Source: Streptomyces griseocarneus
Lineage (GTDB): Bacteria > Actinomycetota > Actinomycetes > Streptomycetales > Streptomycetaceae
DNA length: 64,000 bases
Reading direction: 5' to 3'
Assembly: GCA_003674045.1 (NCBI GenBank)
Contig: PENC01000030.1
Coordinates: forward strand, 1 to 64,000
The notes beneath the pieces are model-generated. The model was not told the DNA's origin and searched no databases. It saw only the letters and a program-made list of their open reading frames with translations. Positions 41,938-51,438 of the stretch are shown here, piece after piece. The translations under genes and the position numbers were made by a program. Every line of letters starts with the position of its first letter. Position 1 is the first letter of the stretch.

Positions 41938-42044
41938 GAGGGTTCTCCTCGGTACGGGACTGCGCGCTTCCGCCTCCCCCTTCCAGGTGACCAGATGTGG
42001 CGGGATCGTGCCATCCGTGGGAGAGCCCCCGGTGGGGCGGCCTG

Positions 42045-43448
42045 TCACTCGTCGGGGTCGGCCCCGTGCCAGACCGTGGTGACGTTGCAGAACTCGCGGA
42101 TGCCGTGGCCCGACAGCTCCCGGCCGTAGCCGGAGCGCTTGACGCCGCCGAAGGGCAGGGCCGGGTGCGAGGCGGTCATGCCGTTGAAGAAGACACCACC
42201 GGCCTCGATGTCGCGGACGAAGCGCTCCTGCTCGGCCGGGTCGCGCGTCCAGACGTTGGAGCTGAGGCCGAAGGGCGTGTCGTTGGCGAGCTCCACGGCC
42301 TCGTCGAGGCCGTTCACCCGGTAGAGCGTGGCGACGGGGCCGAAGGCCTCCTCGCGGTGGATGCGCATCTCGGGGGTGATCCAGGCGAGGACCGTCGGCT
42401 CGTAGAACCAGCCGCGGGTCAGGCCCGCGGGCCGTCCGCCGCCGCACAGCACGGTCGCGCCGAGGCGCACCGCGTCATCGACGAGCTCCTCCAGGTCCGC
42501 GCGGCCCTGCTCGCTGGCGAGCGGCCCGACGTCGGTGGTGTCGGCCATGGGGTCACCGACGGTCAGCGCGGCCATCCGGGCGGTGAACCGCTCGGCGAAG
42601 GCGTCGTAGACGTCGGCGTGCACGATGAAGCGCTTGGCGGCGATGCAGGACTGGCCGTTGTTCTGCACGCGGGCGGTCACGGCGGTCCGTACGGCACGGT
42701 CGAGGTCGGCCGACGGGAGCACGACGTACGGGTCGCTGCCGCCCAGTTCCAGGACGGTCTTCTTGATCTCGTCGCCCGCGACGGCGGCGACGGAGCGGCC
42801 CGCGGGCTCGCTGCCGGTGAGGGTCGCGGCGGCGACGCGGGGGTCGCGCAGGATGCCCTCGACGGCGCGGGAGCCGACGAGGAGGGTCTGGAAACAGCCT
42901 TCCGGGTAGCCCGCGCGGCCGAAGAGGTCCTCCAGGTAGAGGGCGGTCTGGGGCACGTTCGAGGCGTGTTTGAGCAGGCCCACGTTGCCCGCCATCAGGG
43001 CGGGGGCGGCGAAGCGGATCACCTGCCAGAGCGGGAAGTTCCAGGGCATCACGGCCAGGACAGCGCCCAGGGGACGGTAGTGGACGCGGGCGCGGGCGGC
43101 GCCGGAGTCCTTGACCTCGGTCTCGTTCGGCTCCTCGTCGGCGAGCAGGATCTCGGCGTGCCCGGCGTACCAGCGCATGGCCTTCACGCACTTGGCCGCC
43201 TCGGCGCGGGCGGCGGCCAGCGGCTTGCCCATCTCGGTGGTCATGGTGCGGGCGACCGCCTCCTGGTCCTCCTCCAGGAGGTCGGCGGCGCGGCTCATCA
43301 GGCGCGCCCGTTCGGGCAGGTCGGTGGTGCGGTACCGGCGGAAGGCCGCGGCCGCGGCGGCCAGGCGCCGCTCGATGCCGTCGGCGCCGAGTTCCTCGAA
43401 CGTCCGGAGCGTCTCACCTGTCGCGGGGTTCACCGTGGCGATGGGCAC
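42045..43448 (-). CDS. gabD: NAD(P)-dependent succinate-semialdehyde dehydrogenase / aldehyde dehydrogenase, 467 aa
   Basis: It oxidises succinate semialdehyde (or a related aldehyde) to the acid. Active-site residues are complete: PWNFP (135-139), Lys160, the general base Glu234 in LELGG and the nucleophile Cys268 in NNGQSCIAAKR. The usual short N-terminus (MPIATVNPATGE) and the ending SGYGRELSGHGIREFCN fit the GabD-like NADP group. The ATG at 43448 follows GGAGGACACCC. The substrate assignment is by family, not proven. Confidence 0.88.
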   Translation of the reverse strand: MPIATVNPATGETLRTFEELGADGIERRLAAAAAAFRRYRTTDLPERARLMSRAADLLEEDQEAVARTMTTEMGKPLAAARAEAAKCVKAMRWYAGHAEILLADEEPNETEVKDSGAARARVHYRPLGAVLAVMPWNFPLWQVIRFAAPALMAGNVGLLKHASNVPQTALYLEDLFGRAGYPEGCFQTLLVGSRAVEGILRDPRVAAATLTGSEPAGRSVAAVAGDEIKKTVLELGGSDPYVVLPSADLDRAVRTAVTARVQNNGQSCIAAKRFIVHADVYDAFAERFTARMAALTVGDPMADTTDVGPLASEQGRADLEELVDDAVRLGATVLCGGGRPAGLTRGWFYEPTVLAWITPEMRIHREEAFGPVATLYRVNGLDEAVELANDTPFGLSSNVWTRDPAEQERFVRDIEAGGVFFNGMTASHPALPFGGVKRSGYGRELSGHGIREFCNVTTVWHGADPDE

Positions 43449-43525
43449 GGGGTGTCCTCCTCATGCTCGGTGCCTCGACTCGTGCTCGATGCCTCGACCT
43501 TGCAGGGGTCCGCCGGGGTGTGCAA

Positions 43526-43577
43526 GACGTGTTCCCGCGCCGGACGTGTTTCCCGCGCCGGACGTGTTCCCGCGTCA
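43526..43577. repeat. Short tandem repeat, three units
   Basis: GACGTGTTCCCGCGCCG occurs at 43526-43542, with one inserted T at 43543-43560, and a partial third copy from 43561. It lies in the gap between the dehydrogenase start and the transporter end. A second short duplication (GTGCTCGATGCCTCGAC-like) lies at 43463-43498. Confidence 0.7.
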
Positions 43578-44903
43578 GCGGGGCGGCTGCTCGCGCAGGC
43601 CGTCGGGGGCGGCTGCCGGGCCGGGCAGCAGCCGGGCCGGGCCGGACGCGATCGGCGCCGGGGTCATGGCAGGGCCGCGCGGCAGCACCCGGGCGCGGTA
43701 CAGCCAGCCCATGGCCACGGCCGAGGACAGCCCGAAGGCGAGGCAGCACAGCCATGGCAGCCAGGGTCTGCGGCTGCACTCGGCGAGGTCCATCGTCCAG
43801 CCGACCACGGCGTTGCCGCCGACCGCCGCCGTTCCCGACAGCATGTAGAAGAGCCCGAAGTAGGTGCCGGTGAGCCGTTCGCGGCCGAACCGGGGGATGA
43901 CCTCCATGGCCGAGGGGTAGGCGATCATGCCTCCCGCGTAGAGGATCAGCGCCCCGGTGATCATGACGGCGAGGCGGGGGATGCCCTCCCCGGGGCCGGT
44001 GGGCCGGGCGGCGGTGCAGATGAGCAGGGGCGGTACGAAGCCGAGCCCTATCAGGGCGATCCCGGCGCCCAGCCAGCGGGCGCCGCCCCCGTGCCGCTCC
44101 AGGCTCCGGGTGATCGGGAGCTGGAGGAACAGATGGGCGACGGCCCCGGAGGCCAGCAGCAGGCCCGCGCCGCCCTCCCAGCCGGAGGCCGTCCGCGCGC
44201 CCTCGGGCAGCAGGACGAAGAGCTGGTTCTCCATGGTGACCATCCCGGTGGTGGCGAGGGTGAAGCACAGGAAGCGGCGGTTCCCCAGCGCCTCGCGCCA
44301 GTCCGCCAGGACGGTCTCGGAGGCGGGGGTCACCGCGGAGGCGGGCAGCGTGAGCGCCTGGGCGACGGTGAGGAGGGTGAAGAAGGCGGACACGGCGAGC
44401 GCGCAGACCCTCAGGTCCACGAGGAACAGCAGGCTGCCCAGCAGCAGCCCGATCAGCCATCCGCTGGTGGCGAAGACGTTGAGCAGCGCGAACGCCTCCG
44501 ACTGCCGCTCCCCCATCTCCTGGGCGACATAGGTGCGTACGGCGGGATAGAAGAGCGCTCCCGCCAGGCTGCTGCACGCGGAGGCGGCCACGAGGAACGG
44601 CAGGGAGCTCCCGAAGGCGAGCAGCGCGAAACCCGCGGTGCGCAGCACACAGCCTGCGACGATGACCGTACGGGCACCGAGCCGGTCGGCCGCGGTCCCC
44701 CCGGCCACGAACAGGCTCTGCTGGCTGAGGTTCCGTACGCCGAGCACCAGTCCGACGAGCGCGGCCGACATGCCCAGATCCTGCTCCAGGTATTGGGCGA
44801 GAAAGGGGATCAGAACACAGAAACCAATGTCCACGCCAAACTGATTGATGAATAGCAACCGCAATGCGATAGGGAATTCCCGGACCGCCCGAAACATACT
44901 CAT
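43575..44903 (-). CDS. MFS transporter (drug-exporter type), 442 aa
   Basis: About twelve membrane helices, beginning LLFINQFGVDIGFCVLIPFL. The MFS signature between helices 2 and 3 is GGTAADRLGARTVI. The C-terminal tail after the last helix is Pro/Ala-rich and probably cytoplasmic. The substrate is unknown; it resembles the MdtH-like export group. The ATG at 44903 is the start. The upstream gap holds two palindromes that could be operators (45072-45086 and 45125-45139). Confidence 0.85.
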   Translation of the reverse strand: MSMFRAVREFPIALRLLFINQFGVDIGFCVLIPFLAQYLEQDLGMSAALVGLVLGVRNLSQQSLFVAGGTAADRLGARTVIVAGCVLRTAGFALLAFGSSLPFLVAASACSSLAGALFYPAVRTYVAQEMGERQSEAFALLNVFATSGWLIGLLLGSLLFLVDLRVCALAVSAFFTLLTVAQALTLPASAVTPASETVLADWREALGNRRFLCFTLATTGMVTMENQLFVLLPEGARTASGWEGGAGLLLASGAVAHLFLQLPITRSLERHGGGARWLGAGIALIGLGFVPPLLICTAARPTGPGEGIPRLAVMITGALILYAGGMIAYPSAMEVIPRFGRERLTGTYFGLFYMLSGTAAVGGNAVVGWTMDLAECSRRPWLPWLCCLAFGLSSAVAMGWLYRARVLPRGPAMTPAPIASGPARLLPGPAAAPDGLREQPPR

Positions 44904-45071
44904 GCGCGCCCCTGTAACGGCCCGAGTGAGGGGGCGTCAGCACCGGGCAGGCGCTGGACGTCCCAGAAGGCGATGGCAGTGCACACCACGAGGGGACGGC
45001 GGTCGGGGCATCGTCCCGCTTCTCCGGCTCTGCTGCCGATGGATACTCCGACGGACACTTTAGCAAAGCAG

Positions 45072-45086
45072 CTGTCCGGTCGACAG
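45072..45086. promoter_or_regulatory. Operator-like palindrome upstream of the MFS gene
   Basis: CTGTC(5)GACAG inverted repeat, flanked by AGCAA and TTGCT in imperfect symmetry. A TetR- or MarR-type site is possible. Confidence 0.35.
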
Positions 45087-45124
45087 GCTTGCTCGGAGTT
45101 CTTCGCCGACACCGGGCGCTTGGT

Positions 45125-45139
45125 CAATTCAGGGAATTG
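45125..45139. promoter_or_regulatory. Second palindrome, CAATTC-AGG-GAATTG
   Basis: Perfect 6-bp arms with a 3-bp centre in an AT-rich patch of an otherwise GC-rich region. Confidence 0.35.
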
Positions 45140-45292
45140 CGCCCCGTTTTTGTCTTCGAGAGCTGGAACTGCCGTACCGCCGAACCGGTATCCGCACAGG
45201 CCGGTCCCCCGGGAACGGGAGCGTTTCCGCAGGGGATCGTCTACAGTCTCGACCGCACCGCCCCCCTCTCGGCCGTGGAGGCATCGGTTCAC

Positions 45293-45964
45293 GTGCTCGC
45301 TCACCCCGCCGTCGGCCTGGCCGCCGACCTGGCCGTCAATGTGCTCGACGCGTCCTCCCTCCTGTCGGCCTTCGGGGCACTCGGCGTCGCCGTCGTCCTC
45401 TTCGCGGAGACCGGGCTGCTGATCGGATTCTTCCTGCCCGGCGACTCCCTGCTGTTCACCGCGGGCCTCCTGGCGAGGTCCGGAGCACACACCGGGCCAC
45501 GTCTGGACCTGGCACAGGTGCTCGCCGCCGCCGTGGTCGGGGCGCTGGCCGGGGCACAGTGCGGCTATGTGCTGGGGCGGCGCGGCGGGCGGGCCCTGCT
45601 GGAGAGGTCGGGCAACAAGCGGCTGCACGAAGGGGCGGCGCGGGCCGAGGAGTTGCTCGGCCGGTACGGGCACGCCCGTGCGATCGTACTGGCGCGCTTC
45701 GTCCCGGTGGTCCGCACGGTCCTCAACCCGCTCGCCGGGGCGCTGGGGGTCGCGCCGCGCACCTTCGCCGTCTGGCAGGCGGCCGGCGGGCTGGTGTGGA
45801 CGGTGGGCCTGGTGCTGGCCGGATGCGCCCTGGGGTCGGCGGTGCCGAACGTCGACCGCTATCTGCTGCCGCTCGTCGGGCTCGTCGTGCTGTTGTCCCT
45901 GCTGCCGCTGGGCCTGGAACTGCTGCGCGCCCGCCGCGCGAGCGGAGGCGCGAACGAATCGTAG
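45293..45964 (+). CDS. DedA-family membrane protein, 223 aa
   Basis: Contains the DedA core: FAETGLLIGFFLPGDSLLFT (re-entrant loop), then an AGAQCGYVLGRRGG segment, and the second half ARFVPVVRTVLNPLAGALGV typical of the SNARE-associated/DedA fold. Such proteins are thought to flip phospholipids or maintain envelope homeostasis. The GTG at 45293 has GGAGG upstream; in-frame sequence further 5' lacks codon bias. It ends 6 bp from the convergent phosphatase gene. Confidence 0.88.
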   Translation: MLAHPAVGLAADLAVNVLDASSLLSAFGALGVAVVLFAETGLLIGFFLPGDSLLFTAGLLARSGAHTGPRLDLAQVLAAAVVGALAGAQCGYVLGRRGGRALLERSGNKRLHEGAARAEELLGRYGHARAIVLARFVPVVRTVLNPLAGALGVAPRTFAVWQAAGGLVWTVGLVLAGCALGSAVPNVDRYLLPLVGLVVLLSLLPLGLELLRARRASGGANES

Positions 45965-45970
45965 CGCCGG

Positions 45971-48649
45971 TCAGGCGAGCGGCTGTTCGGCCCAGATGAC
46001 CTTTCCCCCGGCGGTGTAACGGGTGCCCCAGCGGTCGGCGAGCTGCGCGACGAGGAACAGACCGCGGCCGCCCTCGTCCTCCGCCGCCGCGTAGCGCAGA
46101 TGCGGTGAGGTGCTGCTGGCGTCGGAGACCTCGCAGATCAGGACGCGGTCACGGAGCAGCCGGACGCGGATGGGCCCGGCGGCGTGCCGGATGGCGTTGG
46201 TGATCAGCTCGCTGAGGATCAGCTCGGTGGTGAACACGGCCTCGACCAGGCCCCATTCGGTCAGCTGCCGGGTGACGTCGGCGCGGGCGGCGGCCACGGC
46301 CGAGGGGTCGGAGGGCACGCCCCACTCGGCGATCCGGTCGCGCTCCAGGATGCGGGTGCGGGCGACGAGCAGGGCGATGTCGTCGCTCTGGCGCGCGGGC
46401 AGCAGGGCGTCCAGCACCGCGTCGCAGGTCTCCTGCGGGTCGCGGCCGGATGCGGCCAGGGTGCGGCCCAGGATCTCCAGGCCGACGTCGATGTCCCGGG
46501 TGCGGTCCTCGACCAGGCCGTCGGTGAAGAGGACCAGGCTGCTGCCCTCGACCAGGGTCAGCTCGGCCGTCTCGAAGGGCAGGCCGCCCAGCCCGAGCGG
46601 CGGCCCGGCGGGGAGGTCGGGGAACTCCACGGTGCCGTCGGGGAGGACGACCGCGGGCACGGGGTGGCCGGCGCGGGCCATGCTGCACGTGCCGGCCACC
46701 GGGTCGTAGATGGCGTACAGGCAGGTGGCGCCCGCCACCGCGGGCTCGCCCTCGACCGTGGCCGCCTCCTGGTCGATGCGGCCGACCAGCTCGTCGAGGT
46801 GGCCGAGGACCTCGTCGGGCGGCACGTCGAGGGAGGAGAAGTTCTGCACGGCGGTACGCAGCCTGCCCATGGTCGCGGCCGCGTGCAGCCCGTGGCCGAC
46901 GACGTCGCCGACGACCAGGGCGACCCGCGCGCCGGGCAGCGGGATGACGTCGAACCAGTCGCCGCCCACCCCGGCCTGCGCGGGCAGATAGCGGTAGGCG
47001 AGGTCGAGGGCGTTCTGCTCGGGCACTCCGCGTGGCAGCAGACTGTGCTGGAGCGTCACCGCCATCGCGTGCTCGCGGGTGAAGCGGCGCGCGTTGTCGA
47101 TGCACACGGCGGCGCGGGCGGCGAGCTCCACCGCGAGGGACAGGTCGTCCTCCTCGAAGGGCTCGTTCTCCCGCGTGCGCCAGAAGTTGGCGATGCCCAT
47201 GAGGACCCCGCGGGCCTTGAGCGGCACGGTGATCATGGAGCTGAAGCCGTGGTCCAGCATCTCCTGGGTGCGCCCCGGGTCCTGGGTGCGCCAGCCCGTA
47301 TCGGTCCGCAGGTCGGGGACGAGCACGGGCTGCCCGCTGACGAAGCCCGTGGCCTGCGGGGTGGGCGCGGCGAACCGGTGCAGCTCGCCCGCCCGGTAGA
47401 GGGGATGGTCGTCCGTGACCCCGGTGAGGGACACGCGGCGCAGCTCCGGTGCCTCGCCGCCGACGGGCCGCGGCTCGTCGCCGTGCAGCACCCCTTCGGC
47501 GAGGTCGACGGTGGCGTAGTCGGTGAAGCGGGGTACGGCCACCCGGGTGAGTTCCTCGGCGGTGCGCCGGACGTCGAGGCTCGTGCCGATGGCCACGCTC
47601 GCCTCGTACAGCAGCCGCAGCCGGCCGCGGGCGACCTCCGCCTTGCCCGCGAGGGCCTGGAGGTCGGTGGTGTCACGGAGCGTGGCGACGCTGCCGGGCG
47701 GGCCGCCGCGGCGGTCGGTGGGCCGGTTGTTCACGGCCAGGAGCCGGTCGCCGACGGGGACCACCTCGTCGGTGGCGGTGCGCCGGGAGACGAGCAGTTC
47801 GGCCGTCCGGGGGTCGAGGCCGAGCTCGGTGACGTGGCGGCCCTCGACGTCCGGGGCCAGGCCGAGGAGCCTGCGGGCCTCGTCGTTGGCGAGCATGACG
47901 CGGCCGTCGCCGCCGACGATGAGGACGCCCTCGCGCACGGCGTGCAGGACCGCGTCGTGGTGTTCGTACATCCGGGTCATCTCGGTGGGCCCGAGGCCGT
48001 GGGTCTGGCGCCGCAGCCGCCTGGAGACCAGGGCCGTGCCCGCCGTCGCCAGGGCGAGCGCGAGGGCGCCGACGCCGAGGACGACGGGCAGCTGACGGTC
48101 GAAGGCGCTGCTCACGCGGCTGACCTTGACCCCGGACGACACGAGGCCCACGACCGTGCCGCGGGAGTCCTCGACCGGGACCACGACCTGCTCCTCCTGC
48201 CCCAGCGGGCCGTGCACGCTCTCGAAGCTGATCCGGCCCTGCTGGGCGGGCCCGATGTCGCCGACGAAGCGCTGGCCGATCAGCTCCGGTTTGGGGTGCG
48301 TGTAGCGGATGCCGTCCTTGTTCATCACGACGATGAAGTCGACCCCGCCCTCCTCACGGGCGGCCTCGGTCAGCGGCTGGAGCACCTTGCTGGGGTCCGG
48401 GCCGCGCAGCGTGGCCACCAGGCCGGGGCCGTGGGCGAAAGCCTCGGCGGCGGCGAGGGACCGCCCGCGCGCGCCCTGGAACCGGTCGCTGCGCGCCTGG
48501 ACGAGCAGGGTCGCCACGGCGGCGACGACGAGCAGCAGCACGATCAGCACCTGGAGCACGAACATCTGCCCGGCGACGCTGCGGGTGCTGGCCGCCGACC
48601 GCAGTCGCCGCGCCGACAGCATCCGCGAGCGGCCCCGGGTTCGGGCCAT
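45971..48649 (-). CDS. Membrane sensor phosphatase: Cache-like, PAS, GAF, SpoIIE/PP2C and HATPase domains, 892 aa
   Basis: Two membrane segments (about 30-50 and 188-208) bracket an extracytoplasmic sensor domain (DFIVVMNKDGIRYTHPKPEL). Then come PAS (AVLHAVREGVLIVGGDGRVM), GAF (about 355-510), a SpoIIE-type PP2C phosphatase (GGDWFDVIPLPGARVALVVG, DVVGHGLHAAA, HPVPAVVLPDG) and a C-terminal RsbW-like HATPase (ELITNAIRHA, GRGLFLVAQLADRWG). This architecture, common in Streptomyces, is thought to control anti-anti-sigma partners. The target is unknown. The ATG at 48649 has no strong ribosome binding site. Confidence 0.9.
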   Translation of the reverse strand: MARTRGRSRMLSARRLRSAASTRSVAGQMFVLQVLIVLLLVVAAVATLLVQARSDRFQGARGRSLAAAEAFAHGPGLVATLRGPDPSKVLQPLTEAAREEGGVDFIVVMNKDGIRYTHPKPELIGQRFVGDIGPAQQGRISFESVHGPLGQEEQVVVPVEDSRGTVVGLVSSGVKVSRVSSAFDRQLPVVLGVGALALALATAGTALVSRRLRRQTHGLGPTEMTRMYEHHDAVLHAVREGVLIVGGDGRVMLANDEARRLLGLAPDVEGRHVTELGLDPRTAELLVSRRTATDEVVPVGDRLLAVNNRPTDRRGGPPGSVATLRDTTDLQALAGKAEVARGRLRLLYEASVAIGTSLDVRRTAEELTRVAVPRFTDYATVDLAEGVLHGDEPRPVGGEAPELRRVSLTGVTDDHPLYRAGELHRFAAPTPQATGFVSGQPVLVPDLRTDTGWRTQDPGRTQEMLDHGFSSMITVPLKARGVLMGIANFWRTRENEPFEEDDLSLAVELAARAAVCIDNARRFTREHAMAVTLQHSLLPRGVPEQNALDLAYRYLPAQAGVGGDWFDVIPLPGARVALVVGDVVGHGLHAAATMGRLRTAVQNFSSLDVPPDEVLGHLDELVGRIDQEAATVEGEPAVAGATCLYAIYDPVAGTCSMARAGHPVPAVVLPDGTVEFPDLPAGPPLGLGGLPFETAELTLVEGSSLVLFTDGLVEDRTRDIDVGLEILGRTLAASGRDPQETCDAVLDALLPARQSDDIALLVARTRILERDRIAEWGVPSDPSAVAAARADVTRQLTEWGLVEAVFTTELILSELITNAIRHAAGPIRVRLLRDRVLICEVSDASSTSPHLRYAAAEDEGGRGLFLVAQLADRWGTRYTAGGKVIWAEQPLA

Positions 48650-48823
48650 ACCCCATGTCTACCGTGCCGCCTTGCGCGGCGCGAACGATAGCCCGCGCGC
48701 CACCCCGGGCGCCCAGGGGTCAGAAACGCGTCAACGTCGGCCCGCCGGAGCGCTGTCGCGCCCCCGTGCCCCGACGATGAGCTGTACGGATGCAATGCGA
48801 ACCTATGTACGGAGGAGTGATCG

Positions 48824-51376
48824 ATGGTGCAGGGCGGCCTTCCGACCGACGCGCCGGGCCCGCGTCCCGGCAGGCTCAAGGTCTATCTGGGCGCGGCCCC
48901 CGGGGTGGGCAAGACGTACCGGATGCTGGACGAGGGGCGGCGCCGGGCCCGGCGCGGCACCGACGTGGTGGTGGCGTTCGCGGAGTGCCACCAGCGGCCG
49001 CGCACCGAGGCCATGCTGGACGGTCTGGAAACCGTGCCCCGCGCCTCGTACACCTACCGCGGCACGACCAGCACCGAGCTCGACCTGGACGCGGTGCTGG
49101 CCCGGCGGCCCGCGGTGGCGCTGGTGGACGAGATGGCGCACACCAACGTGCCGGGGACGCGCAACGTCAAGCGCTGGCAGGACATCGAGGAGCTGCTCGC
49201 CGCGGGCATCGACGTCGTGACGGCGGTCAACATCCAGCACCTGGAGTCCCTCAACGACGTCGTGCAGAAGATCACCGACGTGCCGCAGCGCGAGACGGTG
49301 CCGGACGAGGTGGTGCGCCGCGCCGACCAGATCGAGCTGGTGGACATGCCGTCCGAGGCGCTGCGCCGCCGCATGGCGCACGGCAACATCTACGCGCCGG
49401 AGAAGATCGACGCGGCGCTGTCGCACTACTTCCGGATCGGGAACCTCACCGCGCTGCGCGAGCTGGCCCTGCTGTGGGTCGCCGGGCACGTGGACGAGAC
49501 ACTGCAGCGCTACCGCGCCGAGCACGGGATAGGCGGCGTCTGGGAGACGCGCGAGCGCGTGGTCGTGGCGCTCACGGGCGGCCCGGAGGGCGAGACCCTC
49601 ATCCGCCGCGCGGCCCGGATCACGGCCCGCTCCTCCGGCGACCTGCTCGCCCTCCACGTCACGCGCAGCGACGGCCTCGCGGGCGCCTCGCCCGCGGCGC
49701 TGGCCGGGCAGCGGCGGCTCGTGGAGAGCCTGGGCGGTACGTACCACACGGTCGTCGGCGACCACGTGCCCTCCGCGCTGCTGGAGTTCGCGCGCGCCGA
49801 GAACGCCACGCAGCTCGTGGTCGGCGTCAGCCGCCGCGGCAGGCTGCCGCGCTTCACGCGCGGCGTGGGCGAGACGACGGTCGCGCTGTCGGGGGACATC
49901 GACGTCCACATGGTCACGCACGAGCGCGCGGGGAAGGGCCGCGGCCGCACGCCACGGACCCCGCGCGGTGAGCTGCCGTTCGCACGGCGGATCGGCGGCC
50001 CGGTCTCGGGGCTGCTGGTGCCCGCGCTGCTCACACTGGCGCTGCGGGCAGGCTCGGATCCACTGGACCTCAACCTGACCAGCGAGACACTGCTGTTCCT
50101 GCTGGCCGTCGTCGGCGTGGCCTGCATCGGCGGGGTGCTGTCGGCACTGCTCGCCTCCCTCTCGGCCTCCCTGCTGCTCAACTACTACTTCGTGCCGCCG
50201 ACCGACGAGTTCACCATCGACGAGGCCAACAACGTCCTCGCCCTGGGGGTGTTCGCGGTGGTCGCGGTCACGGTGGCGCTCGTCGTGGACCGGTCGCTGG
50301 GGCTCGGCCGCAGCGCGGCGAGCGCGACCGCCGAGGCGGAGACCCTCTCCTCGCTGGCGGGCGGCATCCTGCGGGGCGAGCACGACGTACCGGTCCTGCT
50401 GGAGCGCACGCGCGAGACGTTCGGCATGGACTCCGCCGAGCTGCGCCCCCGCGACCACGAGCCGGTGCGGATTCCGGAGCGGGAGGACACCCAGGCGGAG
50501 CTCACCGTGCCCATAGGGGCGGACAGCGAACTGGTGCTGCGCGGCCGGGCCCTGCCCGCCTCGGACCGCCGGGTACTGGCCGCCTTCGCCGCGCATCTGA
50601 CGGCCGCGGTCGAACACGCCCGGCTCGCCGAGGCCGTGGCCGAGGTCGAGCCGGTCAAGGCGGCCGACCGGATGCGCACCGCCCTGCTCGCCGCCGTCAG
50701 CCACGACCTGCGCACCCCGCTCGCGGGCAGCTGGGCCGCCATCAGCTCGCTGCGCAGCAGGGAGGTCGAGTTCTCCGCGGACGACCGGGAGGAGCTGCTG
50801 GCCACGGCCGAGGAGTCCCTCGTCAAGCTCAACCGGCTGGTGGACAACCTCCTGGACATGAGCCGCATCCACGCGGGCGCGCTCACCCTCGACCTCCAGC
50901 CCACCGCGCCCGGCGGGGTGCTGGCCCTGGCCCTGGACACCCTGCCCGAGCCCCCGCGGGTGCCGGTCACGGCCCAGGACCTCGACGACGCGCCGTCCGT
51001 GCTCGCCGATCCCCCGCTGCTGGAGCGCGTGCTCGCCAACCTCGTGGCCAACGCGAGCAGGCACTCGCCGCCGGGCCGCCCCGTCACCGTCGCCGCCAGC
51101 GTCCTCGGCGCCCGCGTCGAACTGCGGGTCATCGACCGGGGCCCGGGGATCAGCCCGGCGAACCGGGAGCGGGCCTTCGCGCCCTTCCAGCGGCTGGGCG
51201 ACACGGACAACACCACCGGCCTCGGGCTGGGGCTCGCCATCTCCCGGGGGCTGACCGAGGCCATGGGCGGCACGCTCACGCCCGAGGACACCCCGGGCGG
51301 CGGCCTCACCATGGTGATCTCGCTGCCCGCCGCGAACGGCGGGGCGGGAAACACCCCGGAACCCCGCTTGGCGTAG
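48824..51376 (+). CDS. kdpD: Sensor histidine kinase KdpD, 850 aa
   Basis: The KdpD domain at 1-230 has a Walker A loop (GAAPGVGKTY) and PGTRNVKRWQDIEELL, followed by a universal-stress-like domain (to about 365), four membrane helices (about 395-500, including LLNYYFVPPTDEFTIDEANN) and a GAF-like linker. The kinase core shows H-box VSHDLRTPLAG near residue 625, an N-box (NLVANASRHS) and a G-box (GLGLGLAISRGL). It senses K+ limitation or turgor and normally phosphorylates KdpE. No kdpE or kdpABC adjoins it. The GTG/ATG region shows an AGGAGTG ribosome binding site before the ATG at 48824. Confidence 0.92.
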   Translation: MVQGGLPTDAPGPRPGRLKVYLGAAPGVGKTYRMLDEGRRRARRGTDVVVAFAECHQRPRTEAMLDGLETVPRASYTYRGTTSTELDLDAVLARRPAVALVDEMAHTNVPGTRNVKRWQDIEELLAAGIDVVTAVNIQHLESLNDVVQKITDVPQRETVPDEVVRRADQIELVDMPSEALRRRMAHGNIYAPEKIDAALSHYFRIGNLTALRELALLWVAGHVDETLQRYRAEHGIGGVWETRERVVVALTGGPEGETLIRRAARITARSSGDLLALHVTRSDGLAGASPAALAGQRRLVESLGGTYHTVVGDHVPSALLEFARAENATQLVVGVSRRGRLPRFTRGVGETTVALSGDIDVHMVTHERAGKGRGRTPRTPRGELPFARRIGGPVSGLLVPALLTLALRAGSDPLDLNLTSETLLFLLAVVGVACIGGVLSALLASLSASLLLNYYFVPPTDEFTIDEANNVLALGVFAVVAVTVALVVDRSLGLGRSAASATAEAETLSSLAGGILRGEHDVPVLLERTRETFGMDSAELRPRDHEPVRIPEREDTQAELTVPIGADSELVLRGRALPASDRRVLAAFAAHLTAAVEHARLAEAVAEVEPVKAADRMRTALLAAVSHDLRTPLAGSWAAISSLRSREVEFSADDREELLATAEESLVKLNRLVDNLLDMSRIHAGALTLDLQPTAPGGVLALALDTLPEPPRVPVTAQDLDDAPSVLADPPLLERVLANLVANASRHSPPGRPVTVAASVLGARVELRVIDRGPGISPANRERAFAPFQRLGDTDNTTGLGLGLAISRGLTEAMGGTLTPEDTPGGGLTMVISLPAANGGAGNTPEPRLA

Positions 51377-51438
51377 CAGGGGTTTGCTCTCCGTCGGGCG
51401 GGGCTACCGCACTCTCGACACCCGCCCACGGAGAGCCC

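Larger units (their letters stand above)
44904..45292. other. Divergent promoter region (MFS transporter / DedA)
   Basis: 389 bp without a gene. CTGTC-CGGTC-GACAG at 45072-45086 sits inside a larger imperfect repeat (AGCAA...TTGCT), and CAATTC-AGG-GAATTG lies at 45125-45139. Either could bind a regulator of the exporter. Frames open here in the plus direction lack codon bias. Confidence 0.45.
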
